This document shows, one piece after another, positions 1-13,487 of a DNA stretch of 64,000 nucleotides (position 1 is the stretch's first letter; each line of letters opens with the position of its first letter). This DNA is from Mariannaea sp. PMI_226. Taxonomy: Eukaryota; Ascomycota; Sordariomycetes; Hypocreales; Nectriaceae. The notes under the pieces were generated by a model, which saw nothing but the letters and a program-made list of their open reading frames with translations, was not told where the DNA came from and did not search any database. Both the position numbers and the translations under genes were made by a program. The stretch lies in contig JANFOG010000005.1 in the NCBI GenBank assembly GCA_024336345.1, positions 2,046,001 through 2,110,000 of the forward strand, given 5' to 3'.

Positions 1-1486
1 GGCTCGTTCGGCCCGGTCCAAAAGAACCTAGGCTCCCTGCTCTTTGATTACCGTGACATAATGCACTGCGATCGCACTGTTCAGAACTCAGATAAAATGA
101 GGCAGTTGACCTGTCTCCATGCACTGAACCATGTCTTCAGGTAAGCACTATTTTATCAATTATTGATATATACGCTGACCCAAAATTAGGACCCGAGATC
201 GCGTAATAAAGAATAACTACAAGCTGGCCAAGGAAGGGGAGGACACCGAGCTCGAGCTTCGAGACCAGGGCTTCACAAGACCGAAAGTTCTTTTCCTCCT
301 CCCTACCCGAAACTCGTGTCTCCGTATCGTCAACATGATTAGAGATTTGTGCGAACCAGATCAACAAGAGAATCGCAAGCGATTCGACGAAAGCTACACC
401 GACAAGGATGCCAAGTTTGGAGACGACAAGCCGGCAGACTTCCGAGAGCTCTTCGAGGGCAATGATGATGACATGTTCCGCCTGGGCATGAAGTTTACAC
501 GAAAGACGATCAAGTACTTTGCTCAGTTCTACAACTCAGACATCCTCTTTGCAAGTCCTCTAGGCCTGCGAATGGCTATTGGCTCCGAAGAGGAGAAGAA
601 ACTTGACTTTGACTTTCTGAGCTCAGTCGAGATGGTTGTCGTTGACCAGGCGGACGCGCTCCTGATGCAGAACTGGGAGCACGTTGAGTTTATCTTTGAG
701 CACCTGAACCTCCAGCCCAAGGACGCTCACGGCTGCGATTTCAGCCGAGTAAGGAGTTGGTACTTGGAGGACTGGGCCAAGTATTTTAGACAGACGGTCA
801 TTCTGTCTGCCTTCAATACCCCTGAACTATCAGAACTCTTCAGACTTCATTGCCACAACTGGGCTGGCAAGGTTCGATTGCAGCCAGAGTATCCTGGCAC
901 CCTGCAACTCGGCGTGAAAGCCAAACAGACATTCTCTCGGTTCCAGTCTTCTTCCGTCGAGAAGGATCCTGACGCCAGGTTCGAGTACTTCACCTCTGCT
1001 ATTGTCCCGTCCCTAGTCAAGCGAACCAAGGATGCCAGTGGCACACTCATCTTCATTCCTTCATACCTCGACTTTGTGCGCGTCCGCAACTATTTCGCCA
1101 CCTCATCTGCCGTCAATGACGTTACCTTTGGCGCCATCTCTGAGTATGCTGATGTTCCTGAGGCATCGCGTGCACGCTCCCACTTTCTCAACGGTCGGCA
1201 TCGCCTCCTACTCTATACAGAGCGAGCGCACCATTTCCGTCGGTATCAATTCAAGGGCGTCCGACGAGTTATTTTCTACGGCCTGCCTGACAACCCGATC
1301 TTCTACAGCGAGATTGCGGGTGGGTACTTGAGCAAGAGTGAGCAAGATTTGACAATCGAACCGGGTCAGGGCGGTGTGAGAGTCGTCTTTTCAAAATATG
1401 ACGTGATGAAGCTCGAACGAGTGGTGGGCTCTACAAGAGTTGGCAAGATGATTCAGGAACGCGGCGATACCTTTGAATATATTTAA
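1..1486 (+). CDS. UTP25: U3 snoRNP-associated protein UTP25 (5'-truncated by window edge)
   Basis: Nucleolar SSU-processome factor of the UTP25/DEF family, needed for early 18S rRNA processing. I see exon 1 (1-140, beginning outside the window), a 49-bp intron (141-189, GTAAGC...TTAG) and exon 2 (190-1486, stop TAA). This gives the C-terminal 478 residues. The protein has a helicase-like fold with degenerate motifs: [14 protein letters not shown] (motif Ia-like), [10 protein letters not shown] where a true helicase has [15 protein letters not shown] (SAT-like), [12 protein letters not shown], and the typical UTP25 C-terminus [18 protein letters not shown]. The segment [18 protein letters not shown] joined to [17 protein letters not shown] across the splice is also characteristic of the family. 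Any Walker A equivalent would lie upstream of the window. The next gene, MRPL8, is convergent with a 277-bp gap. Confidence 0.95.
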
Positions 1487-1763
1487 AAACAGTGACGTTA
1501 TGACGACAGAATAAGCCCTTGTTTGTGTTGAAATTTCAAATTCTCTGGGTCTTCATGTATGTGTCATAGTCATTGGGAGTCTGGTGGGATCAAAAGTTGG
1601 CTGTCACATTATTTAATACAACATGAGGTATTTCGTTCATCAAAGTCTAGTATGACATTATCAGTGAAAGACTTGAAAAATCGTGTCATGACATAAATGG
1701 TATAGCTTTTGTACATGTCGTAGTGAGACCCCCTTTTCCTCAAAATAATGATACACATCGCTT

Positions 1764-2604
1764 CTATGGCGAGTTCTGCTTTCGCGTAGCTTGCTTCACG
1801 CTCTCCGGTACAATATCGTCCGCCATCTGCTTCGCCCTCGCCTGGTTCTTCTCCGCCAAACCAGCTGCCTCCTTCTCAGCGTGCGTGTCCTCCTCCTGCT
1901 TGACCTCAACAGCGGCGTTGTCACCCGCGCTGAGGGCAATGAACTTTTGCACCATGGTCTCAAATGCCTCCTCGCCACGGAACTGTGTCACCTTCTTGAT
2001 GTTGATGCGGGTCACTGGGGTGTGATCCTTGCCGAGCAGGCGGTCGCGGGCAACGGTCTTGGCCGTCATCATGTAACGGGAATCCTTGGGACCATCAACG
2101 AGCTCGAGAATAGCACTCTCACCCTGATCGTATTCGTTCTTGGGCTCGGTACGGACGACGCGAGTGTAACCACCTTCGCGGGGCATATATCGGTCTCGGA
2201 GCTCGCCAAAGAGCTTTGGTAGGAGGACGTGAGGAGTCTGTGGTTATGGAAGGTCAAGTCAGTCAGATATATAGACCTCATCTCGTCTCTCCGTGATATC
2301 TTCCATGCCAATTCCGTAGTCATATTGTTCTCCATTCGTACTCGTCCGACTATTTATCCAGATCTCTCTCATTGGAGGGGCCACTTACGTAGAGGATTCC
2401 CTGTGCTGACCGCCTGCATGGCTCATTTCCGCGCTTCGCAAGTGTTATGAGCTTCTCAGCTAGTCGCTGAGCTTCCTTTGCCTTTGCATAGGTGGTCTGG
2501 ATGTGTTCGTATTGAATGAGCTGGGTGACAAGGCCGCGCAGAAGGGCTTTTCGAGCAGCAGAGTCTCGGCTCAGATGCCGGTATTTGACAAGACCACCGG
2601 CCAT
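1764..2604 (-). CDS. MRPL8: Mitochondrial large-subunit ribosomal protein bL17m (MRPL8)
   Basis: Structural protein of the mitochondrial 54S ribosomal subunit. Exon 1 is 2604-2389, the intron 2388-2238 (151 bp, GTAAGT...CACAG) and exon 2 2237-1764, coding 229 aa. The N-terminus MAGGLVKYRHLSRDSAARKA followed by LLRGLVTQLIQYEHIQTTYAKAKE is the bacterial L17 core. It continues through LAEKLITLAKRG and, across the splice, into GELRDRYMPREGGYTRVVRT, the conserved end of L17. The last 70 residues or so are a charged, Ala/Lys/Glu-rich extension as in fungal mitoribosomal L17. The ATG at 2604 starts directly at the family N-terminus; an upstream in-frame ATG at 2823 would only add non-conserved sequence. 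It is divergent from MIC12 across 450 bp. Confidence 0.95.
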
Positions 2605-3054
2605 TGTTGCGGAGGGAAATGCTCGCCCAGCTAGGCGACTCCAAAATTGACAATAGGGAAGAAAAAGAGCGACGACGAGCGTTGATGCGATTGCCTGGCC
2701 TCTCGTTTCGTTCGTAGGTTCCGATCCGGGGAAGCGGTTTTGGTGGGTGGACTGGAAATTTTTGGCTTGGGCCTTGGCGCGGAGCCGGGATGTTTTCTCT
2801 GCCGGGAGCTTAAGGATCCCCAAAGGCGGCTCTGCGCCATGTCAACCCACCAGACGGCCCAACTTCAACTTCCACCAAACAACCGTCCCCGACGACATAA
2901 TTTGCCCGCGATCCGGGAGCCATTGGAGCTCGCGCGCGCTATGAGACGCTGCACTTAGATCAATTCCCGACATTTGCTCTCGAATTGGTCTCTTCCCGAT
3001 ACAGATTCCGTGCAAATTACCTCATCCTCGGTCGACCGGGCTCAAGCTCCAACC
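2605..3054. promoter_or_regulatory. Divergent promoter between MRPL8 and MIC12
   Basis: The 450 bp separate the start codons of two nuclear genes for mitochondrial proteins on opposite strands, so both promoters must lie here or overlap the 5' leaders. Several short open frames cross it but none resembles a protein. I see no clear TATA box. Confidence 0.6.
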
Positions 3055-3769
3055 ATGGGCTTCACCTCTGGTTTCGTGCGCATTCCCTTCCTTCGTTTGA
3101 TTTCACTCTCGGCCTGTATTCTAATCACATATTTTCAAAAAATAGACCGGCGGTGTTACGCTCACCCTCTCTCTCGCCTATCTCTCCGTCCTCGCCCACC
3201 AGCGAACCCGCGAACAGCAAGGCCAAGCTCTTCGCGCACAGGCTCTCGCCCTTCAAGCCATCGTCGATCCCCTCCCGCCTCTGCCACCCCCAACACGCTC
3301 CGAAGTCGCTGCCGCTCAGCGTGCAGCCGCCGTAGAGGTCGCCAAGGACAGATGGAACCAGGAGGTTGAGAACGCCGTGCGGTGGGTGCAGCGAACCGAC
3401 TGGGTCCAGGTGCGAGAGCGCCTCGAGGACAGCGTATCACGCCTGTTGGGCAACCCCGTTGATGAGGCAAGACGATCTGAGAAGAAGATCGAGCCAGTAC
3501 TGAAGAATGTCGGCACCAAGGTGGCTGCTGTTGCCCATGATGCTTTCGAAAAGAGCAAAGAAGCTGCTGCTGCTGCCCTCGAGAACGGCAAGGAGGCTGT
3601 CCAGAAGATTGAGGGCGGCGCCCAGCCCACTCTGAGTCCTGTGCAGATGGCTCTCAACCAACGATTCGAGAAGCCCAGCGCTCAGGTGAATCAGACCGTG
3701 GAGCAGGCTCTGAAGGAGCGATACTTGCCGATGAAAGAACGTGACAATTCAGTGCTGAGGGGACTGTGA
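3055..3769 (+). CDS. MIC12: MICOS complex subunit MIC12
   Basis: Inner-membrane protein of the MICOS complex that holds mitochondrial crista junctions (Aim5/Fmp51 in yeast). Exon 1 is very short (3055-3075, MGFTSGF), the intron is 3076-3145 and exon 2 is 3146-3769; total 214 aa. The junction gives MGFTSGF-TGGVTLTLSLAYLSVLAHQR, matching the fungal MIC12 N-terminus with one transmembrane segment (about residues 9-24). A helical Ala/Glu/Lys-rich soluble part follows, containing RWVQRTDWVQVRERLEDSVS and VAHDAFEKSKEAAAAALENG. The donor GTGCGC is weak, but it is the only nearby GT that preserves frame and family sequence. The gene is transcribed away from MRPL8. Confidence 0.88.
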
Positions 3770-4247
3770 GGCGTTCGACGAACCAAAAAAATATAAACCG
3801 GTCTTGCGCTTGATAGATGCTGTTACCGGCTGTACATTGATTGTGTACCACCATTTCTTAGCGTTATTTGAATAGAAAACGGACTGAATGATTCGTAAAC
3901 AATGGATCTCGGTATTATTGTGAGAGCAACCGACGCTCGTGGCGAGTCGAATCACATCAATGTGAAGTCTACCACACGTATATATATTTCTATGCTCGGA
4001 AGGAATTCCCTCAAGAAATGTAGCAGGGCAAAAAAGCCGCTGATTACCAACAGAGTGCCCTTGACTCTCCAAAAGGCTTCGAGATACTCATTCTCCTTGA
4101 CCCCCCCCCTCCCCTCATCTTTGTGACCGTTCAGCTCTCCTGCTTCGGTTTTCAGAAGATACTAAGGTCCTTTTCTTCGAACGCTGTCCGCACCTTTTGG
4201 AAGACAGTGTGGCACCCCAGGCCTATAGGTAAGTTAGTTAGAAGAAG
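3770..4247. other. Intergenic, 3' side of MIC12
   Basis: These 478 bp presumably hold the MIC12 3' UTR. They include a pyrimidine run at 4101-4116 (nine C, one T, four C, then TC). No coding signal is supported. Confidence 0.5.
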
Positions 4248-4757
4248 ATGAGCGACAGGAGTGATAGCAAGCGCCGCAGTCGTCATGGCAATCGCAAAGG
4301 CAAAGAGAAGCAACGTAGCAAAAGCGAGCCGCTCATGAATAGCGATCGGCGCAAGCTTGATTTCCACTATGGAATCGAGTGGTTTATAAAGCGATTATTT
4401 TGCGTCACGGGTGCAAAGGAAACGGGGGAGAGGCAAAAGAGAGGGCGGCATCAGAGCTGGGCTGTGGCAGATGCTAAACGTGATGCAAGACGTGCTGCAA
4501 GATATACTGAAAGAGAAGAGAAGAGCTACAATAGGCACAGAAGTCGCGGGAAGCATGGAGATTCTAGCAAGCAGAGAGGTCGGGGTAAACATTGCAAGAA
4601 TCGGAGATCACGTTCATTGCCAGACGACGCTTCGATTCGCACTGATGATGGGACCTCTTCAAACCATCGCAGACCCGAGCTGGTATATCATACAAATGAG
4701 AAAGAAAGGCGACTGGTTATTAGGAAGCGAGAAGATATGACGCCAGAGGCAGAGTGA
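4248..4757 (+). CDS. Hypothetical highly basic Arg/Lys/Ser-rich protein (orphan)
   Basis: A single uninterrupted frame of 169 codons from ATG 4248. I do not recognise it. The product is strongly basic, with many RS/SR, KR and RH dipeptides (SDRSDSKRRSRHGNRKGKEK, NRHRSRGKHGDSSKQRGRGK, NRRSRSLPDD), resembling the low-complexity RS-like tails of RNA-binding or splicing proteins. One short hydrophobic island (GIEWFIKRLFCVTG, about residues 42-55) interrupts the pattern. There is no folded domain, signal peptide or zinc motif. The long open frame with consistent bias argues for coding, but chance in purine-rich DNA is possible. It lies 478 bp after MIC12 on the same strand. Confidence 0.4.
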   Translation: MSDRSDSKRRSRHGNRKGKEKQRSKSEPLMNSDRRKLDFHYGIEWFIKRLFCVTGAKETGERQKRGRHQSWAVADAKRDARRAARYTEREEKSYNRHRSRGKHGDSSKQRGRGKHCKNRRSRSLPDDASIRTDDGTSSNHRRPELVYHTNEKERRLVIRKREDMTPEAE

Positions 4758-7102
4758 CGGAAAGATCGAACCCGAGTGTCAAAGAATCAGGTCTACTAAA
4801 ACTTGGCAAGCCCAGGCCAATTAGAGGTTTAATTCAGTTCTTCTCTCACCTTTCATTACATTGATAACCTATCATAAGTCTCTATTGCCGTCAATCCATC
4901 TATGCATCTATGTACAGATGGAGAGTGATCTCGAGAACCGCGAATCAGTCGTCTTTGAGCGCTCGGCATGGCGCTAGAGGGATCAGGTCCTCACTTCTCA
5001 ATCCAAGGTATCAGTGACTCTGAATGAGCGTTTCCAGGTTTTGCCGTGCCTTAAATCACCCCGGTCAGGTCATATATATATGAATTAGTCCAGTGATAAA
5101 CTCGGGGTCTCAACAAGGCGGACGAGGCGTGACAAGCATAACTAGTGTGGGCCAGTGATGGATACGAAAGACCAAAGTTGTCTTTTTTAGTAGCGGTGAT
5201 TGCTATTTCTCTAAAACCTTGGCTTGTATGTCGACTTGGCTAGTTGGTGGTTTTTGTCTCATCCCTCGTTCATACATTGGCCCAAACCAACATTCTCCTC
5301 CCGATATGGGTGTCATCATCAGAAACATTAAACTAAGAGAGCACGTGAATACTCCGCTGCTTAAAATTGAAGTCATGGGTAAATCTCTAAGACTAAGCTG
5401 CACCTTTAGTAAAGAGTCTTTGTGGCTTATCGGTTGTTGTTCATATGTCATATTAACCACCATAGCTACCATATCATTCATCAACTCTATCCTTTGGTGA
5501 ATCCAGTCACAGCGGGGGGGACCTTTGGAGAATTATGTATTCGCGGGAGATCTTGTACGTCAGGTTATGACTACCTTATGCAACGCTGCCAAAGGGCAAA
5601 ATTAGAATCCGAAATAATTGTATGAATTCAATGGTGTGGGTATAAACATCGTGAACATCCTTTCACATTTGCATAATCTTCACGTCATCTGTTTAGGAGG
5701 GAAGTTGGATTGATGCACATGCGAGAAACGAGGAGAGATGTGGACAGATATAATATTCAGCTTCACTTCCAATCCTTCTTGATATACGGCCTCACTATAC
5801 CAAAACTTGCAACCATTGAGACATGAAGGAGGGAAGAAGCTTCCTTGTGTATATGCTATGAAGTGGAGTAGGGTAGACTGGCTTTGGTTGACTATAAATA
5901 CGATTTACCAGCCTGTCCAATAATTAACATATATATACTTGAGAGTAGCATTTGAGTTGTAGAAGTGGGATGCCATGGAATTCTATATCCGGTGGAAAAC
6001 CTGTGGTGATGCAAGCACGGGGTAAAGCCAGGAGAACAATCGAGACATCCTTCGTGATGACACAAACGGGAATCGTATAGCAATGCTGGCATGGAAAACT
6101 CGATGATTACCAAGAGCCCATGGCAATAATTGCAAATATACGCGCAGAGAATGACGTTTTATAGATAGTATAATCAGCTAACCGGGCAGTTACCGGAATA
6201 CTATATTCCGTACCACGTACTCCGTAGTTACTTTAACATTGGGCCGGATATAACATCAACCCGTCTTCCATCGTACTTGTCCAACCACCAACCGTGGAGA
6301 TGCCGTAACTTTCTCAGCACGCGACCTCAACCCAATTAGAAAACCCGGGGTCGTGATTGGCTCGGGCGCTATGGGCGGGGCGGGGAGGGGGGGACGAGTT
6401 TTTTTCTTCTTCAAATCCAGAAAGCAGACAGAACGCAGCCAGCCGGAGGCCCCGTCCCGGCAGAAGAACCCACTGTGTGATACGCCTGTACGTCCAGTAC
6501 GCCCTGTACGCCTGCAAGCGATTCCGCATCCCGAGGTTGACCGAATGTCGTTCCCCTCTCCGCGGAAGCACGGCAGATGCTCAAGGGTTGGTTGGGGTGG
6601 CAGTTTACTATCTCAATTCGCTCATTGGCAAATCCTCTTCTAATGCTCCCTTGGCTCGGTCCCTCCTGTGCATGTGTGACCGGTTCGCCTGAACCTTGCG
6701 TTTCCGGTCGCACATAATACTATTTTTTTTTTCCTTTCCTTTCTCTTTTCTTCTCGGAATTCATTTTACCTCCACATCCCCATCCTCCTCCCTCTCTGGC
6801 TCTCTCTTTCTGAAAAATACGCACATTGAATCATCATCTCATTCCCATTGTGTGGTCATCGCATTGGCCGTTTTGCTATTAGTTCAATCTGCCATCAGGC
6901 CAGTTCAAGATCCGGGCGATTCCGCCTTCCACTACGAAGTACAGGCTGAGACTAGACCCCTCTAATTTTTTGGCCACTTCCCCCACTTCTTATCATCGGC
7001 CCCTGTTACCCATTCCATCAACTACTACCACAGTACTTCTATCTCCGGGTTCCCAATTCTCGTCGATTCCTTTCAAACAGTGTTCAATCAAGCCCAGCGA
7101 CA
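4758..7102. other. Intergenic spacer before HEM2
   Basis: No gene is supported in these 2.3 kb; the open frames are short and of noncoding composition. Visible landmarks are an exact TACTCCGTA at 6218-6226, a G-rich run near 6374-6392, and a long C/T-rich tract at about 6720-6810, typical of fungal promoters, some 300-380 bp upstream of the HEM2 start. Confidence 0.5.
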
Positions 7103-8341
<1,239 letters not shown>

Positions 8342-11300
8342 TCCATGAATCACGATGAGATCGATGTGGAATTATATATGGCGTTGGCGGTTTCTAAAAC
8401 CATGTCTTTACACTTTTTTTTCTCTTTCTTATCCTTAGCACGTTTGGGGTTGTCTTTTAGGAAGCAGGGAGTTGGAACTGACAATTTGGGATGGGAAATG
8501 CACATGGCGGTGTCTCGTTGTTATTCCTGATGGGTGATGCTCTTCAAGAAACGAGATTATGTAAAACAAAACTAAAACCCTACTACTTCAGATCTGGTAT
8601 ATTAGATACATGCGAAGAGGATCTAGATATACGTCAATAGACGGCGGACTGCGATAATCTACTTACTTGACACACACTTTCTTCTTCCTATTGGATAGTT
8701 CTTTGCCTTGGTTTGCCTATTACTGCGACACCGCCTCAATGCTCGGCGGCTCTGGTGTGACAGGTTTATAGTAAAAATGCGATACGAGGGAAGTTTGTAA
8801 TTATCATACAAGCGGGCCGACGAGATTCTTTGTTTTGGCTTCAGGTAGAAGTGATATCAACTGACAAGGGAGACGCTTTTATGGCGTCATGAAACCTTAT
8901 ACCTACTGTAGGCAGATTAAGTAGCATTTCGACATAGAATAAGGGTGCAGCGATGCTTCCGTACCATCTGATAGGTACAGGATGTGATACATGGCTCTTA
9001 GGCGCGTCTGCTATCTACTCCATCCTAGTAAGCGCTCTAATGAATCGCAACATCTTCAATAAATATACGGTGCAGTCGAGAGATCGGAACCCGGCAGGGA
9101 GTTCGGGTATAGCATAACTGGGTTGTTGAAACGGTGCTGTACCAGGGCCTGCGATACGAGTACTTGGGGATATCATGAATGGCGCATGAGTGGTGAGTTG
9201 AAACAATACAAGAGCCAGCCGCCTTAAAAAAAAAATCTCCGGGCTGTTTGATGTTGGTTTCGCTGGCGGTCTCTCACTGGACACGGGCATTCTTTTTTGT
9301 CTCCACGATTTTCGTATCTCTAGCACCCTGCCCTTCTGGGTACACCCGCAGCCAAAAGTTCAGACATCTAGGGAGCTTCGACGCCCAATCGTTGGACAAG
9401 GGGGGTGGGGGAAGTGACATATGTGCGTGTGTGCGTGTATGTGTACATTGTATATTTGAAGGCCGTTAATAGTAGTTATAGAAGCGCCGCCAGTTGAGTA
9501 TTCACCAAAGAGAAATACGGAACCCACGCTCAAACGCCAGTAAATATAATTACGGTTATAAAACTGACACAACGGGTTAGTAAGTACTCCGTATTGGACC
9601 ACATAATCAATACCTCAGTAGATACGAGGTTGGCTCGGTCAAGTACCTTACAAGACAAGACTTCCAACCACAGCGCACGTGGTATCCAAGGGTTGAGGAC
9701 CCAAGCTTAAAGCATAATTTAAATTTCACTGGCTTTCTATTATGTTAAGCTATTATTACGCTATATTATTTTATTTCATCGTATTTTATTTCTCCCCTCC
9801 TTTTCCTGGCTCAGCCTGGTCATGTTCGTTGCTTCATGACAGGCTCTGTGCCAAGAGATGTCGTTCGAGGTGTCTTTCGGGCTACATTTGTTGGCCAAGA
9901 CTTTGTCAAAGGCCGAAACGAGACAAAGTCGTGTCAGAAACACTTTTACTGAAGCCCTGTCCCCGGCCATTTGTGTTTTATGAAACTGTTATGGAACCTG
10001 ACTGTGTGCGGTACTTTTCTATGTTTCTGAAACTTTTTCCTTCTTCTGTTCTGCTTTCTCTACTTTCTCTACTTTCTTCCTCATTTTTCTTTTTTGTTAA
10101 TTTCCTACTTTGCTTGGACCGCTCACACATGGTCTCATGTCTAACCATTCTGAGTAAACCACGCCGTTTCTCCTTGCAAGGCAAACGGGGTGGTTCTGGC
10201 ACAAATATACAGGACTCGGGCGAAGACAGGGGGAACTAGGGTCGGCGATGTTGTGGGGCGTGCTGGGGCCTTTACTCATCATTGGCTATTAATACGTCAA
10301 TACATGCTAGTTGGTTGGCTAGGAAGAGTGCAAAAGAGACTGACACGACATGTAATGAGGCGACATCGTACATACATAGTAATAAAACTGTCGCACGTTA
10401 CCAAACAACCAAAGAGCGCCAGTATGCAGCTTCTTGCCGCATGTCGTCTTTTTTTTTTCAACTTCTTCGTATCCTAATACGCAGCCTAAGACAATTCGTC
10501 AAAAATAACGTAGCTCGGCAATCGAATGGCCATGGTCGCCCTCGACGCTCACCTGTCGGCACATCCAGCTGCATGATCTGCTTTCATGCATAACTTTGCA
10601 TGTGAACTGTAGGCAAGCAAAGTACCAAATGGTGATGAGGCTTTTCTGACCAGGAGGGCCTTGTCCCAGTGATCCAGAGTCAACTGGATCATCATGAAGT
10701 AAAGGGACATTGGTGCCAACATACATGGTAATACATGACCGTTCGCCACGCTCGCCAGCAATTTATTTGGGGGGGAGGGGATTCTCTATTATCGACTGGT
10801 TCTCCTATTGTTGAGTCTCCAGGGCGAAAAGAGAGAGAGAGAGAGAGAGAGAATCCTCCGTCTTTACATATCATATTTGATGCACGAAAGAGACGGGAGC
10901 TGTGAGCGCAGATTATAGCAAACGTGTTGAAGCTCCACGTCGGACCCAATACTGTAGATCATCGCTACGCTACCGCCGACTAACGCTTCCTGTTCCAAGT
11001 CAGTATCAAGTGCTGCCGCAAGAGCGAGATCCATCTCTGGTGCATGCAGGCCAATCTGAACAACGTGATCTAATCATCCTAAAGATATGTCACCACGTTT
11101 CAAGTTAGCCAAGACTGGTCTTTGACAGGCCATGCAACTATGTGCGTAACCTATGTGCTATCGTGTTTTAAGCTACAGAGTACCACTGTACGTACCTTCA
11201 GTGGTCATCAATTCTCGTACTACCCAGCATCTTTGATTGGATGTTATTCCTTCATTGGAGACCAACTCAAACAGCTTCCAATTGTGGAATCTCCATACTG

Positions 11301-11865
11301 CGATCCGTTGACCCCTAGTGGCCAATTATTTCCATCCCTGGGCGACTTATAGACGAAAATCCCTTGTCAGCGCCTAGTCCACCCAAGTACCATGATGATG
11401 CCCGCCCTATCAACCTTTGTATCCGCTCCCCGTTCTCAATGCCTCCTCAAATAGAATAGCTTCAAACCAAAGGGCATCCAAGGTACCAAGGTTGGTAAGT
11501 CGTACTCTTGTATACTGTATAGTAATCATGACAATCCTAGGCAATCCTGTTGTTCGTGACCTAGGTAATTATCGTCCCTTTCTATATAGGTCTGTGGACT
11601 CGAGCCATCCTCGTTTGGCTCTCTTCCGATCCAACACCGTTGATGCCTCGGGCCCTTTTCTTTCTCCCCTCTATGGCCTTTGTTGCTTCTTCAAAGTATT
11701 CATCGTTCGACTGCTGTCGTCGTATGTACCCATCTTCATCTTTATTCCAACAATCGCGTTAATCCCCTCCGAGTTTGCTCTTCCCTTCCACCGCCGCTTG
11801 GCTTCACCAAGGCCTCCGCCAATCATCCCGTCTTGAGGCGTCGTAGAGAAAAGAAAAGTGAAAAC
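8342..11865. other. Intergenic spacer, 3.5 kb
   Basis: No gene is supported between HEM2 and the acyltransferase gene. The longest open frame (9742-10239, +) is Phe/Leu/Ser-rich translation of T/C-rich DNA and looks noncoding. Landmarks: a (GT)-rich stretch at 9421-9445, TACTCCGTA at 9585-9593, a G-run pair at 10769-10780 and a (GA)11 microsatellite at 10831-10852. Confidence 0.5.
10831..10852. repeat. (GA)n microsatellite
   Basis: Eleven consecutive GA dinucleotides in noncoding sequence. Confidence 0.95.
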
Positions 11866-13487
11866 ATGAGCGGTCCTTTTCTATCAAAGCTTTCTCTTGC
11901 TCTGGAAGAGCCAATAGGGCTTCTCGACAAAAAGTCTTTGTATCCCAACAGTGAAAGTGAAAATGCAATTGGATTTCTCAAGACGGTACACTTGAAAGCT
12001 TTCCTAGCTCGCCTAGGCAGGTTCTTCATCCCAAGTTTCCTTCAAGGCCGACATATGCGCGAACAGATTCGTCCAGCCAAGATTCACCCTACCGCTTATC
12101 TGGATGGCATTAGAGGCCTGGCTGCTCTCTTCGTCTTCTTCTGTCATTACACCTATCAGGGATTCCACATTGCATTTGCTTGGGGCTTCGATGGCGCCCA
12201 CACCCAAATGATGAAACTGCCTTTTATACGTCTTTGGTACTCGGGTCCTGCCTGGGTGACAGTCTTCTTCGTCATTTCCGGATATGCCCTCTCCTACAAG
12301 CCACTGAGGCTGATAAGGAGCCGCAACCATAAGGAGTTGTCAAATGTCATGGCTTCAACCGTCTTCCGCCGATTTTTCCGACTTTTCGCGCCGACCACTG
12401 TCTCGACCCTCCTCGTCCTCATCCTCATTCGACTCGGGCTTTTCGAACTGACGCGGGAATTCGCGATGAATCCTATATATCACAGAAACATTATGGAGCC
12501 TCACCCTGAACGGTTCGAAAGTGGCTGGGCTCAGTTTTGGGACTGGCTGTGGGCTACATTTAAAATGATACATGTTTTTGATTGGGATGAGCAAGGTGGA
12601 CGCAATCGTAAGTAAAATTACAAAGTCTTGTTTTTTTTTTACCGTTGTTATTGTTGTGTTAGGAGGGGGTACCAGGGTCTCTTCTCAGGAGTATATGACC
12701 TAACACATTTCTAGCATATGATGTTCATTTGTGGACAATCCCGATGGAGTATCGCTGTTCTCTCTACCTATTTCTAGTTATCGTCGGAACCGCTCGTCTA
12801 CAGACAATTTGGCGATACATCACTATTATGGCTGTTATGGCAGTGTCATACCGAAATTCCCGATGGGAGCTTCTCATGTTCCTGTTCGGAATGGGCATCG
12901 CTGAATGGGATCACATTCGTGGAGCTCATACCTCTCCCATCAGTCTCCCTACGACCGAGAAGCAAGACGGGCCTAAACGCAGTTCGACATCGACATCGAC
13001 ATCGACAATAGGTTGGCATATAGTCTGCATCGTTGGTCTTTACCTCTTGTCATTCCCGGATGACGGCTGGGACAGAACCCCAGGTTGGGTATATCTGAGC
13101 ACTTGGATCCCTGCCTGGTGGGAGGCTGCCAGGTTCCGCTTACCACAAGGCATCGGCGGGGCTATCTTCATTTTCGGCGTCTCACATTCGCCAGCGTATC
13201 AGCGATTCTTCAACTCACCCGTCGTTCAGTACTTTGGCAAAATCTCCTACTCCCTATACGTCATGCATGGCCCCGTCATGCACGTGATTGGATATCACTG
13301 GGAAAAGATGGCCTGGAGCATTACCGGAGTTGAAGGAGAGTGGTACACTATCGGATGGGTCCTGGGCGCCTGCTTCTGCGTCCCGAGTGTGATCTGGTGT
13401 GCCGATATCTTTTGGCGAGCTGTAGACATTCCATCAGTCAAGTTGGCCAGGTGGATTGAAAGCAAGCTTATCGTCAAGGAGGACTAA
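11866..13487 (+). CDS. Acyltransferase-3 family integral membrane protein
   Basis: Predicted multi-pass membrane O-acyltransferase (Acyl_transf_3, OafA/YrhL type); the substrate is unknown. Exon 1 is 11866-12607, the intron 12608-12714 (107 bp, GTAAGT...CTAG) and exon 2 12715-13487; 504 aa. The family signature YLDGIRGLAALFVFFCHYTY contains the conserved Arg83 and His94. Further hydrophobic segments include WVTVFFVISGYALSY, a Leu/Ile-rich helix near residues 175-192, HIVCIVGLYLLSF, and the terminal GKISYSLYVMHGPVMHVIGY typical of the family. A Ser/Thr stretch (STSTSTST) is encoded by a short ACATCG tandem repeat near 12986-13010. The frame is open upstream to an ATG at 11680, but ATG 11866 gives the more ordinary N-terminus. 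Homologues often sit beside secondary-metabolite genes; this one does not. Confidence 0.88.

Noticed and set aside
9742..10239. 165-codon plus-strand frame between HEM2 and the acyltransferase gene
   Set aside because: Phe/Leu/Ser content is simply T/C-rich DNA translated, with no motif and no splice context.
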